DNA of 9,056 bases from Kineosporiaceae bacterium (GCA_027345905.1 DAIETC010000131.1:1-9056), one strand, 5' to 3'. Shown: positions 1 through 6,508, counted from the stretch's first letter. Notes: generated from the letters alone by a model not told the origin. Made by a program: numbers and translations.

Positions 1-2
1 AG

Positions 3-134
3 CGGGGCTTGCCAAGTGGCGATTTCTTCTGTGGTAATCAGGCTTGCCGCAACAAGGTCTTTTCCGGCTCTATCCGACTTTCCCCACGGTATCGGCTTGA
101 TAATCAGGTAGGTCTGGTAGGTGTGGCGGCGTAA
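3..134 (+). mobile_element. Probable ISL3-family transposase remnant (zinc-finger part)
   Basis: A 43-residue frame, open from the window edge to a TAA at 132-134, contains DFFCGNQACRNKVF followed by LSPRYRL. This resembles the N-terminal zinc finger of ISL3-family transposases, where a (R/F)F(R/F)C-N-xxC-xx-(K/R)-x-F motif is followed by a short segment and an Arg/Tyr-rich run. Only the second Cys pair of the finger is visible; the first would lie left of the window, and the catalytic DDE domain is absent. Bases 1-120 are about 53% GC, whereas the next 60 bases are 73%, so the fragment has a different origin from its surroundings. The stop falls where the composition changes, consistent with a truncated, inactive copy. 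No terminal inverted repeat or target duplication can be recognised. The family call is from pattern memory over a short stretch. Confidence 0.42.
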
Positions 135-325
135 ACGGGCCCGGTCTCGGGGAAGGACGCGGCGAACGGCTGCTCCAGCGTGCGGCGTCCGAACAACCTT
201 GCCGAGGCGCGGTTCTGGAAGACCAACCGGTGCTCCTCGCCGATCGTGATCGCGATCATCGCCGGGCATGCGTCCCACACCGCCAGGAAGTCGCTAAGAC
301 CCAGGTCGCCAAGTGTCCGCTGCAT
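104..325 (-). pseudogene. Truncated PAS-domain protein remnant
   Basis: The 73-residue product has the front half of a PAS sensor fold: an N-terminal helix (DFLAVWDACPAMIAIT), a GEEHRLVFQN strand, and a helix ending in RLFGRR, then LEQPFAASFPE. This pattern is common at the start of PAS domains in actinobacterial sensor, SpoIIE-phosphatase and ATPase proteins. The later strands of the fold, and any output domain, are missing: the frame passes into the low-GC left-edge segment and stops at TGA 104-106. The chosen ATG at 323-325 lies 43 bases after the acyltransferase stop on the same strand and has no clear Shine-Dalgarno sequence. It is most likely the stump of a longer signalling gene cut by the adjacent transposase fragment. 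A genuine single-domain mini-protein is possible but less likely. Confidence 0.5.
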
Positions 326-368
326 CAGCTTTGCTCGTTTGCGTGCACCAGCGCACCGTAGCGTCAGC

Positions 369-1157
369 TCAGCCGGTCGCGCTGGCCGGCGGCTCGTCGT
401 CCAGAACTGCCTGCGGCTCGCCGTCCACGGCAGGCTCGTCGTCCAGGCCAGCGGACTGGCTCTTGGCGCCCTTCTTGGCGGCCGCCAGGCGCTCCTTCAT
501 CTCGGCGGCGTAGACGTCGACGTACTCCTGGCCCGACAGGCGCATCAGCTCGTACATGATCTCGTCGGTTATCGAGCGCAGGATGAACCGGTCGTCCTCC
601 ATGCCCTCGTAGCGCGAGAAGTCCAGCGGCGCACCGATCCGCACTCCGACCCGCATGATCGTCGGGATCGTGCGGCCGATCGGCTGGGCCTTGTCGGTGT
701 CGATCATCGCGACCGGCAGCACCGGAACCCCCGCCTCCAGGGCCATGCGCGCCACGCCCGTCTTTCCGCGGTACAGGCGGGCGTCCGGTGAGCGCGTGCC
801 TTCGGGGTAGATGCCGAGCAGGTCGCCCTTGCGCAGCACCCGCAGGCCGGTACGCAGCGCCGCGTCGCTCGCCCGCCCGCCCGAGCGGTCGACGGGCAGC
901 TGGTCGGCGAGCTTGAAGAACGCTGCGGTCAGGCGGCCCTTGGCCCCGCGGCCGGTGAAGTAGTCGGCCTTGGCCAAGAAGGTGACCTTGCGCTCCACCA
1001 CCAGCGGCAAGAAGATCGAGTCCGAGAACGAGAGGTGGTTGCTGGCCAGGATCGCCGGCCCGGCCTGCGGCACGTGTTCGAGCCCCTCGACCCACGGGCG
1101 AAAGATCAGCCGCAGCACCGGCCCGAGCACGACGGTCTTCAGCAACCAGTAGAACAC
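369..1157 (-). CDS. 1-acyl-sn-glycerol-3-phosphate acyltransferase-like protein (PlsC family)
   Basis: Predicted membrane-associated lysophospholipid acyltransferase of 262 residues, which would acylate lysophosphatidic acid or a related lysolipid in phospholipid synthesis. Visible signatures: a hydrophobic N-terminal segment (residues 4-19), block I NHxxxxD (N40, H41, D46), block III YPEGTRS (E119-S123) and block IV GVPVLPVA. The frame is open further upstream to 1238, but the GTG at 1157 is preferred because GGAGGTG lies 6 bases before it and the product then starts directly at the conserved FYWLLKTVVLGPVLR helix. The last 25 residues form an acidic, proline-containing tail with LDDEP twice, outside the catalytic domain. 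It diverges from the alpha/beta hydrolase gene across 113 bases. The exact acceptor lipid cannot be told; family assignment is firm. Confidence 0.9.
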   Translation of the reverse strand: MFYWLLKTVVLGPVLRLIFRPWVEGLEHVPQAGPAILASNHLSFSDSIFLPLVVERKVTFLAKADYFTGRGAKGRLTAAFFKLADQLPVDRSGGRASDAALRTGLRVLRKGDLLGIYPEGTRSPDARLYRGKTGVARMALEAGVPVLPVAMIDTDKAQPIGRTIPTIMRVGVRIGAPLDFSRYEGMEDDRFILRSITDEIMYELMRLSGQEYVDVYAAEMKERLAAAKKGAKSQSAGLDDEPAVDGEPQAVLDDEPPASATG

Positions 1158-1163
1158 CGCGCA

Positions 1164-1168
1164 CCTCC
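1164..1168 (-). promoter_or_regulatory. Ribosome binding site of the acyltransferase gene
   Basis: GGAGG on the minus strand, extended to GGAGGTG, 6 bases before GTG 1157. It decides this start over the in-frame extension that reaches 1238. Confidence 0.75.
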
Positions 1169-1259
1169 GTTCGTGACCTGCGACGAACTGTAGGGCACCC
1201 CTCGACCGTGGGCACCGGCCGTGGAACGATGACCGCACCCGGTGATCTGCTGGGCCCCC

Positions 1260-1266
1260 GAGGAGG
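1260..1266 (+). promoter_or_regulatory. Ribosome binding site of the alpha/beta hydrolase gene
   Basis: GAGGAGG, ending 4 bases before GTG 1271 and 10 before the alternative GTG 1277. It excludes the longer in-frame start at 1208, which lies upstream of it. Confidence 0.7.
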
Positions 1267-1270
1267 ATCC

Positions 1271-2017
1271 GTGCCCGTGCTGCCCGGCGCCGAGCCGTAC
1301 GCCCACGACGGCAGCGACATCGGGGTCGTGCTGTGCCACGGTTTCACCGGTACGCCGCAGAGCTTGCGGCCGTGGGCCCGCCGGCTGGCCGCAGCCGGCC
1401 TGAGCGTGCGCCTGCCGTTGTTGCCCGGGCACGGGACGAGCTGGCAGGACCTGAACCGCACCGGCTGGGACGACTGGTACTCGTGCGTCGCCGACGCCCT
1501 GGACGAGCTGAACGCCCGCTGCCGGGCCGTCGTGGTGGGCGGGCTGTCCATGGGCGGCGCCCTCGCGGCCCGGCTGGCCGCTGAACGCGGCGCCCAGGTG
1601 GCCGGGCTGGTGCTCGTCAACCCTTCGGTGCTGCGCGACCACCGGCGGCTGCAGGCCCTGCCCCTGCTCAAGTACCTCGCCCCGAGCGCTCCGGGCATCG
1701 GCAGCGACATCGCCAAGCCCGGCTCGGTCGAGCTGGCCTACGACCGCCTGCCGCTGAAGGCGCTGCACTCGTTGGCGCGCTCGTGGGCGACGACGGTGGG
1801 CGAGCTGCCGCAGATCACCCAACCGCTACTGCTGCTGCACTCTCGGGTCGACCACGTCGTCCAGCCGCGCAGCTCTGCGCTCGTCCTGTCGCGCGTGTCG
1901 AGCAAGGACGTGACCGAAGTGGTGCTGGAGAACAGCTTTCACGTCGCGACGCTCGACCACGACGCCGACCTCATCGAGACGTCCAGCATCGACTTCGTCC
2001 ACCGAGTCACGGCGTGA
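1271..2017 (+). CDS. Alpha/beta hydrolase, Est30-like carboxylesterase / monoacylglycerol lipase
   Basis: Cytoplasmic serine hydrolase of 248 residues, predicted to cleave short- to medium-chain acyl esters or monoacylglycerols. The oxyanion-hole region is LCHGFTGTPQS (H23-G24). The nucleophile elbow is GLSMGG with Ser93, the acid is Asp194 in HSRVDHVV, and the base is His224 in NSFHVATLD. This spacing is almost the same as in the Geobacillus esterase Est30 (about 247 residues; Ser94, Asp193, His223). A lid-like stretch lies around residues 120-170. No signal peptide is seen. Start GTG 1271 follows GAGGAGG closely; GTG 1277 is an alternative that removes two residues. The stop overlaps the next gene as GTGA, so it probably heads a three-gene operon. 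Substrate is unknown. Confidence 0.9.
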   Translation: MPVLPGAEPYAHDGSDIGVVLCHGFTGTPQSLRPWARRLAAAGLSVRLPLLPGHGTSWQDLNRTGWDDWYSCVADALDELNARCRAVVVGGLSMGGALAARLAAERGAQVAGLVLVNPSVLRDHRRLQALPLLKYLAPSAPGIGSDIAKPGSVELAYDRLPLKALHSLARSWATTVGELPQITQPLLLLHSRVDHVVQPRSSALVLSRVSSKDVTEVVLENSFHVATLDHDADLIETSSIDFVHRVTA

Positions 2018-2490
2018 GCCCCATGAGCCCCGACCGTTCGCCCGACAGCGACCGCCCCGACGAGGACGTCGACGCCGAGTTCGCCCGGATCATCGCCGGG
2101 TGGGACGAGCTGCCGAGCCTGCCCGAACCCCCAGCGAGCACGCCGCCCCCACCGATTCGCTACTATACCGACCCTCCCCAGCCACCCGCGCTCCCCGGCC
2201 CGCCCGTGCCGCGCCCGCGCGACTACGAACCCGCGCCCGAACCCGACGAGGGGTACGAGCCACCCGAACCGCCGCCGCTGCCGCGCGGCGACCTGCCCGG
2301 CGTCCTGGCGTGGGCGGCCACGCTGCTCGGGCCGATGTTCTTGGTGTTCGCTGCCCTGTTCTGGAGGGCCGCCAGCCCACTGCTGCTGGGTTTGGCGGTG
2401 GTCGCGTTCATGGGCGGGTTCGTGGCGCTGGTGATGCGCCTGCCCTCGCACCGCGACGACGACTCCGATGACGACGGAGCCGTGGTGTGA
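2014..2490 (+). CDS. Small proline-rich protein with two membrane helices, function unknown
   Basis: I do not recognise a named family. Counting from the alternative ATG at 2023 (155 residues), the protein has an acidic N-terminus with a short predicted helix (DAEFARIIAGWDELP, 17-31), a proline-dominated linker (about 32-90) with many PPxP and PEPP runs, two hydrophobic segments (about 93-113 and 117-139) forming a probable hairpin, and an acidic tail with two DDD runs (HRDDDSDDDGAVV). Both ends are therefore probably cytoplasmic. The GTG start at 2014 overlaps the hydrolase stop (GTGA) and suggests coupled translation; ATG 2023 is equally possible, and neither has a strong Shine-Dalgarno sequence. 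The stop again overlaps the downstream start. Such proteins are common orphans in actinobacteria. A role as a membrane tether for its operon partners is speculation. Confidence 0.75.
   Translation: MSPMSPDRSPDSDRPDEDVDAEFARIIAGWDELPSLPEPPASTPPPPIRYYTDPPQPPALPGPPVPRPRDYEPAPEPDEGYEPPEPPPLPRGDLPGVLAWAATLLGPMFLVFAALFWRAASPLLLGLAVVAFMGGFVALVMRLPSHRDDDSDDDGAVV
2476..2479 (+). promoter_or_regulatory. Ribosome binding site of the LOR/SDH-family gene
   Basis: GGAG, 7 bases before GTG 2487 and inside the end of the preceding gene. It favours this start over the in-frame GTG at 2511, whose upstream sequence is only a run of G. Confidence 0.5.
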
Positions 2491-3749
2491 GCTCGGACGT
2501 CGGTTCGGGGGTGAGCGAGACGGTCGAGATCCGCGGACACCTGCTCGACACCGGCGTCCTGTCGCGCTGTGTGGACGACGTGCGCGCGCTGGGCGGCGAC
2601 TACGTGATCGAGCGGTTCGACGTCGGCAAGGACCACGACGACCAGTCCTACGCGCGGATCCGGGTGCAGGCGGCCACCGAACCCGAGCTGGCCTCGGTGC
2701 TCATGCGGCTGAACGCATATGGCGTGAACCTCACCGACCCCGGCGAGGTGGTACTGCGCGAGGTCGAGACCGACGGGGTCTTCCCCCCGGACTTCTACTC
2801 CACGACCAACCTGGCCACCCAGGTGCGCCTGGACGGGCACTGGGTGGACGTGCAGCAGCCCGAGATGGACTGCGGGCTGGTGGTGAGCGGGTCGGGCGCG
2901 GCCAGGTCGGTGCGCACCGTGCCGGTCAGCGACGTCCGGGCCGGGGACACGGTGGTTTGTGGGGCGAGCGGCGTGCGCGTCGTCCGGCCGAACGCCTCGA
3001 GCGGCGAGGCACTCGACTTCGAGTTCATGAACTCGCAGGTGTCCAGCGAGAAGCCGCAGGCGCTGCTCGTGCAGCAGATCGCCCGCGAGCTGCGTGAGAC
3101 CCGGGCGGCGGGACGCAAGGTGCTCTGGGTGCTCGGGCCGGCCGTCGTGCACACCGGCGCGGCGCCGGCGATGGTCGCACTGGTCGAGGCCGGCTACGTC
3201 GACATCCTGTTCGGCGGCAACGCGATCGCCACCCACGACATCGAGTCCGCCCTGTACGGGACGTCGCTCGGCGTCGACCTGTCGCAGGGGCACGGCGTCG
3301 AGCACGGGCACGAGCACCACATCCGGGCGATCAACCGGGTGCGCGCGGCCGGCTCGATCGCCGCGGCCGTCGAGCAGGGGCTACTCACCACTGGGGTGAT
3401 GCACGCACTGGTCACCCACCACAAGCCGTTCGTCCTGGTCGGGTCGGTGCGCGACGACGGGCCACTGCCCGACGTCATCACCGACGTCGTCGAGGGTCAG
3501 CGGGCGATGCGCGCGGCGCTGCCGGGGGTGGGCTACGCGATCATGGTGGCGACCATGCTGCACTCGGTGGCCACCGGCAACCTGCTGCCCGCCTCGGTGC
3601 CCCTGGTGTGCGTCGACATCAACCCGGCCACGGTCACCAAGCTCGCCGACCGGGGCTCGTCCCAGGCGCGCGGGGTCGTCACCGACGTCGGGTTGTTCCT
3701 CGAGCAGCTCGCCGGCGAGCTGGCGCCCGGATGGCGCCGTCCAGCGTGA
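2487..3749 (+). CDS. TIGR00300 / LOR-SDH family protein, predicted ornithine cyclodeaminase (ArgZ/AgrE C-terminal type)
   Basis: Protein of 420 residues matching the LOR/SDH bifunctional-enzyme conserved region followed by an ArgZ/AgrE-type C-terminal Rossmann domain. The N-terminal domain spans about residues 11-105 (ETVEIRGHLLDTG to FPPDFYSTTN). A family signature FEFMNSQVSSEKP lies at 178-190. The nucleotide-binding part begins near 210 (KVLWVLGPAVVHTG), with GGNAIATHDIE at 243-253 and CVDINPATVTKLADRG at 375-390. In cyanobacterial ArgZ/AgrE these domains carry the activity that makes proline from ornithine with NAD and are fused to an N-terminal arginine dihydrolase; that domain is absent here, as in stand-alone archaeal homologues. 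A His cluster (H269, H273, H275, H277, H278) is prominent. Start GTG 2487 has a GGAG and overlaps the previous stop; GTG 2511 is the alternative and sits closer to the family N-terminus. Family is clear; the reaction in this organism is inferred. Confidence 0.85.
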   Translation: MSSDVGSGVSETVEIRGHLLDTGVLSRCVDDVRALGGDYVIERFDVGKDHDDQSYARIRVQAATEPELASVLMRLNAYGVNLTDPGEVVLREVETDGVFPPDFYSTTNLATQVRLDGHWVDVQQPEMDCGLVVSGSGAARSVRTVPVSDVRAGDTVVCGASGVRVVRPNASSGEALDFEFMNSQVSSEKPQALLVQQIARELRETRAAGRKVLWVLGPAVVHTGAAPAMVALVEAGYVDILFGGNAIATHDIESALYGTSLGVDLSQGHGVEHGHEHHIRAINRVRAAGSIAAAVEQGLLTTGVMHALVTHHKPFVLVGSVRDDGPLPDVITDVVEGQRAMRAALPGVGYAIMVATMLHSVATGNLLPASVPLVCVDINPATVTKLADRGSSQARGVVTDVGLFLEQLAGELAPGWRRPA

Positions 3750-3767
3750 CCCGCGTGCAACGCTGCG

Positions 3768-4511
3768 TTATGTGATCACGTCGGGCACGCGCAGGTCGGC
3801 GAGCACCGGCAGGTGGTCACTGGCCGATCGCAGGTCGACGCCCGACAGGTGCTCGCTGGCCCCGGCCACCGCGAGTCGCTCGACAACCACCTCGGGTGAC
3901 ACCAGCACCGCGTCGATCCGCACGTGCGGCGCCTTGGCGGGGTACGTCGGCGCGCCGGCTCCCGCTTCCAGCCGAGCCGCCGCGTCGCTCAGCGCGGGGC
4001 CGAACGCCGCCCACGAAGGGCCGCCAGGCGCCTCGTTCAGGTCACCGGCCACCAGCCATGGACGCGGTAGGTCAGCGAGGCGGCGCAGCACGAGCGCGAC
4101 GTGCGCCACCCGCTGCTGCGGCACCAGCGACAGATGGACGCTGACGACGGTGACCGGCGCGGACCCCGCGAGCCGCACCTGGGCCAGGGCGTAGCCGCGC
4201 GTTCGACGAAGCCACGGCACGGGCAGTCGCCCGACGGCGGCCGCCAGCAGGTCGAGTCGGCGGCTGGTGAACACCGCGGTCCCACCGCTGCCTCGCCCGC
4301 CCGCAGCCCAGTGCAGGCCGGTCTCGCGCGCCAGGCGGGCGACCCGCCACGGTGCGCTGAGCCGGCGCGGCACCTCTTGCAGGCACACGACGTCGGGGTC
4401 GCACGAACGCAGGACGTGCGCGACGGCGTCCGGGTCATCTCCCAGGTCGTGGACGTTGCACGTCAACAGCCGCAGGCTTGTGCGCCGCTCGCCTTCCACA
4501 CGCGTGATCAC
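3768..4511 (-). CDS. Endonuclease/exonuclease/phosphatase-fold metal-dependent hydrolase
   Basis: Protein of 247 residues with the metal-dependent phosphoesterase fold shared by exonuclease III, DNase I and sphingomyelinases. Motifs in order: LLTCNVHD (N19), VCLQEVP (E46, metal ligand), VVSVHLS (H126), VAGDLNEAP (D157, N159), RIDAVLVS, and ASDHLPV (D232, H233). All expected active-site positions are present, so it should be active. Bases on nucleic acid or on a lipid/sugar phosphodiester cannot be told apart from the motifs. No signal peptide is evident. Its GTG start overlaps the stop of the upstream kinase (GTGA) and has no separate Shine-Dalgarno sequence, so translation probably depends on coupling; it appears to be the last gene of a five-gene operon. 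It converges on the LOR/SDH gene with an 18-base gap and no room for a normal terminator hairpin. Confidence 0.88.
   Translation of the reverse strand: MITRVEGERRTSLRLLTCNVHDLGDDPDAVAHVLRSCDPDVVCLQEVPRRLSAPWRVARLARETGLHWAAGGRGSGGTAVFTSRRLDLLAAAVGRLPVPWLRRTRGYALAQVRLAGSAPVTVVSVHLSLVPQQRVAHVALVLRRLADLPRPWLVAGDLNEAPGGPSWAAFGPALSDAAARLEAGAGAPTYPAKAPHVRIDAVLVSPEVVVERLAVAGASEHLSGVDLRSASDHLPVLADLRVPDVIT
3770..3780. repeat. 11-base inverted repeat, copy at the 3' end of the phosphoesterase gene
   Basis: ATGTGATCACG on the plus strand, containing the perfect palindrome GTGATCAC (3772-3779), within the last codons and stop of the phosphoesterase gene. The inverted partner is at 4503-4513, at the start of the same gene. 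The match is exact over 11 bases and does not extend into the flanks. It may be chance or a boundary or operator trace. Confidence 0.55.
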
Positions 4512-4513
4512 AT
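4503..4513. repeat. 11-base inverted repeat, copy at the 5' end of the phosphoesterase gene
   Basis: Reverse complement of the copy at 3770-3780. It spans the kinase stop codon and the GTG start of the phosphoesterase gene, and contains the palindrome GTGATCAC at 4504-4511. As a result the protein begins Met-Ile-Thr and ends Val-Ile-Thr with nearly the same codons. Confidence 0.55.
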
Positions 4514-5545
4514 CCGGGCCGAGCGGCGGTGGCGGCGCCGGAAGATCCGCGTGCGGTCACGGGCCAGGTCGGCCGCACCGATCAGCCCGGCATCGTTGCC
4601 GAGCTGGGCGCGCACGATCCGGGCCTCGGGCCGAAAGCCACGACCGGTCAGCTGGCGCCGGAAGGCCTCGCGGGCCGGGGTCAGCAACAGCTCGCCGGCC
4701 GCGGACACCCCCCCGCCGATCACGAACAGTCCGGGGTCGAAAGCCGCGGCCAGGTTCGCCAGGCCCACACCCAACCAACGGCCGACGTCCTCGAAGAGCT
4801 CGACGGCCGCGGGGTCGCCGTCCTTGGCGGCCGCGGTCACGAGTGGGCCGGTCAGGGACGCCGGGTCGCCGGCCACCCGCTCCAGCAGGTTGTAGGCCAC
4901 CGGCGAGCCGGCGAGCGCCAGCTCGCGGGCTTCGCGCACCAGGGCGTTGCCGCTGGCGTACTGCTCCCAGCAGCCGCGGTTGCCGCACTCGCAGCGGTGA
5001 CCGCCCGCGACGACCTGCATGTGCCCGAACTCGCCGGCCACGCCGTACCGGCCGCGGTAGAGCTCGCCGGCGATCAGCACCCCGCCGCCGATGCCGGTGC
5101 CCAGGTTGACGCAGACGACGCTGTCCTCGCCCTGCGCGGCCCCGAAACGCCACTCCGCCCACAAGGCGGCGTTGGCGTCGTTCTCCACCACGACCGGCAG
5201 GCCGACCCGGCGGCGCATCGCGTCACGCAGCGGCTCGTGCCGCCAGGACAGGTGCGGCGCGAAGAGCACCGAGGACTGGGTAGCGTCGACGAACCCCGCG
5301 GCGCCGATGCCCACGGCGATCGCCTCGCGGTAGCCGCGCAGCTCCGAGATCACCTCGGCGATGGTGTCCTCGACGACCTGCGGGCTCTTGCTGCGGTGCG
5401 GCGTCTCGCGCAGGGCCCGTTGCAGCACGCGCCCGTCCGTGTCGACCAGCCCGGCGGCGACCTTGGTGCCGCCGATGTCGACCCCGATGGCGGGGCGCTG
5501 GAACGACTGCAGTGCGCGCGGTGCATCCAGGCGGCGCTCGTTCAC
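4508..5545 (-). CDS. ROK-family sugar kinase B, probable glucokinase
   Basis: Protein of 345 residues predicted to phosphorylate glucose (or a related hexose or N-acetylhexosamine) with ATP in the cytoplasm. ATP-phosphate motif GVDIGGTK (D23 to K28); catalytic aspartate in VENDANAA (D123); second phosphate motif NLGTGIGGG (147-155); sugar/zinc-binding ExGH (E172, H175); ROK zinc motif CECGNRGCWE (C185, C187, C192). It is longer than its tandem neighbour at both ends: about 13 extra N-terminal residues and a basic tail (RIFRRRHRRSARM). The GTG start at 5545 overlaps the upstream kinase stop (GTGA) and has its own GGGAG. The ROK assignment is secure. Glucose specificity is likely from the ExGH and zinc motifs but is not proven; transcriptional ROK repressors are excluded because no N-terminal helix-turn-helix is present. 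Confidence 0.9.
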   Translation of the reverse strand: MNERRLDAPRALQSFQRPAIGVDIGGTKVAAGLVDTDGRVLQRALRETPHRSKSPQVVEDTIAEVISELRGYREAIAVGIGAAGFVDATQSSVLFAPHLSWRHEPLRDAMRRRVGLPVVVENDANAALWAEWRFGAAQGEDSVVCVNLGTGIGGGVLIAGELYRGRYGVAGEFGHMQVVAGGHRCECGNRGCWEQYASGNALVREARELALAGSPVAYNLLERVAGDPASLTGPLVTAAAKDGDPAAVELFEDVGRWLGVGLANLAAAFDPGLFVIGGGVSAAGELLLTPAREAFRRQLTGRGFRPEARIVRAQLGNDAGLIGAADLARDRTRIFRRRHRRSARM

Positions 5546-6495
5546 GAGCGCTCCCGCGCCAGGTCGGCGGCGCCGATGATGCCGGCCTCGTTGCCCAGCG
5601 TCGCGGCCTGCACCTCGATGTCGGGTCGGTGGCCGCGGGCCGGCAGGTTGCGGCGCAACGCGGCCCGGGCCGGTTCGATCAGCAGGTCCCCGGCCTCGAC
5701 CACCCCGCCGCCGACGACGAAGGCGGACGGGTCGAGCACCGCAGCCATGGACGCCATGCCCTCACCGAGCCAGCGGCCCAGGTCGGCCAGCAGCTCGACC
5801 GCCGCGGGGTCGGCCTCGTTGGCGGCCGCGGTGACCATGCGCCCGTGCAGGGCGCTCGGGTCGCCCTCGCACAGCTCGAGCAGCCGTGCCGCGTGCAGGC
5901 TGCCGGAGGCCACCAGCTCTCGGGCCTCGCGTTCGAGCGCCGAGCCGGAGGCGTACTGCTCCCAGCAGCCCCGGTTACCGCAACCGCAGCGGATGCCGTC
6001 CGGTACGACCCGGACGTGACCCAGCTCGCCACCAAGGCCCCCGGCCCCGCGCAACAACCGGCCCGCGCTGACGATGCCGCCGCCCAGGCCGGTCCCGACG
6101 GTCACGAGCACCATGTCGTTGACGTGCTTGGCCGCCCCGAACCGGAACTCCCCCCACGCCGCCGCGTTCGCGTCGTTCTCCACCGTCACGGGCAGAGCGA
6201 GCCGGTTCTGCAGGTCCGCGCCGAGCGGCTCGTCGCGCCAGGCCAGGTTCGGGGCGAACAGCACCATGCCGAGCGTGGTGTTCACGAACCCGGCTGCGGC
6301 CACGCCCACCGCCACGACCTGGTGGGCGGCGCGAAGCTCGCTGACGGCGTCCTGGATCTGCGCCTCGATCAGCGCAGCGTCGGTCGCCGGTGTCTCGCGG
6401 CGGGTGATGGCCAGCAACGTTCCACGCTCGTCGACCACGCCTGCGGCGATCTTGGTGCCGCCGACGTCGACGCCGATGGTGAGCCCCTCGTTCAC
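5542..6495 (-). CDS. ROK-family sugar kinase A, probable glucokinase
   Basis: Protein of 317 residues, the usual length of actinobacterial ROK glucokinases. Motifs: GVDVGGTK (D10 to K15), VENDANAA (catalytic D108), TVGTGLGGG (132-140), ExGH (E157, H160) and zinc motif CGCGNRGCWE (C170, C172, C177). It would supply glucose 6-phosphate, and in streptomycetes the equivalent enzyme also takes part in glucose repression. It precedes a clearly related second kinase, with the stop overlapping that start. The two share long stretches (for example GNRGCWEQYASG and the VENDANA region), so they arose by tandem duplication. Start GTG 6495 follows GGTGAG by 5 bases and lies 13 bases after the small cysteine-protein gene. 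This copy is the more canonical of the two. Confidence 0.9.
   Translation of the reverse strand: MNEGLTIGVDVGGTKIAAGVVDERGTLLAITRRETPATDAALIEAQIQDAVSELRAAHQVVAVGVAAAGFVNTTLGMVLFAPNLAWRDEPLGADLQNRLALPVTVENDANAAAWGEFRFGAAKHVNDMVLVTVGTGLGGGIVSAGRLLRGAGGLGGELGHVRVVPDGIRCGCGNRGCWEQYASGSALEREARELVASGSLHAARLLELCEGDPSALHGRMVTAAANEADPAAVELLADLGRWLGEGMASMAAVLDPSAFVVGGGVVEAGDLLIEPARAALRRNLPARGHRPDIEVQAATLGNEAGIIGAADLARERS
5551..5555 (-). promoter_or_regulatory. Ribosome binding site of ROK kinase B
   Basis: GGGAG on the minus strand, 5 bases before GTG 5545, inside the end of the upstream kinase gene. It allows initiation of the second kinase in addition to coupling through the GTGA overlap. Confidence 0.5.
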
Positions 6496-6508
6496 TGCGT
6501 CTCACCGC

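Larger units (their letters stand above)
1158..1270. promoter_or_regulatory. Divergent intergenic region, probable promoters
   Basis: These 113 bases separate two divergently read genes and should hold promoters for both. On the minus strand a TACAGT hexamer (1192-1187) fits the loose actinobacterial -10 pattern TAnnnT and lies 29 bases before the acyltransferase start, but no convincing -35 is found 16-18 bases upstream of it. No clear plus-strand promoter hexamers were recognised. The region call rests on gene orientation rather than on motifs. Confidence 0.4.

Noticed and set aside
1..292. Minus-strand open frame in the low-GC left edge ending YLIIKPIPWGKS and onward, as a coding continuation
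   Set aside because: The low-GC part reads plausibly, but to the right the frame runs out of phase through the PAS reading up to a stop near 293. The plus-strand zinc-finger reading explains the segment better. Not excluded without leftward sequence.
364..1716. 450-codon minus-strand open frame overlapping the acyltransferase and hydrolase genes
   Set aside because: It is in the wrong frame across two genes with complete catalytic motifs, and its translation is Arg/Gly/Pro/Ala-rich as expected of a GC-rich shadow.
2223..3320. 365-codon minus-strand open frame opposite the LOR/SDH gene
   Set aside because: The plus-strand gene shows clear family motifs; the opposite frame is a shadow.
3750..3780. 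Possible bidirectional terminator between the convergent LOR/SDH and phosphoesterase genes (AACGC-T-GCGTT at 3759-3769)
   Set aside because: The palindrome has a one-base centre, too small for an RNA hairpin loop, and no T-run follows on either strand.
4529..6019. 496-codon plus-strand open frame antisense to both kinases
   Set aside because: Both kinase genes are intact on the other strand; the antisense translation has no recognisable domain and a low-complexity composition.
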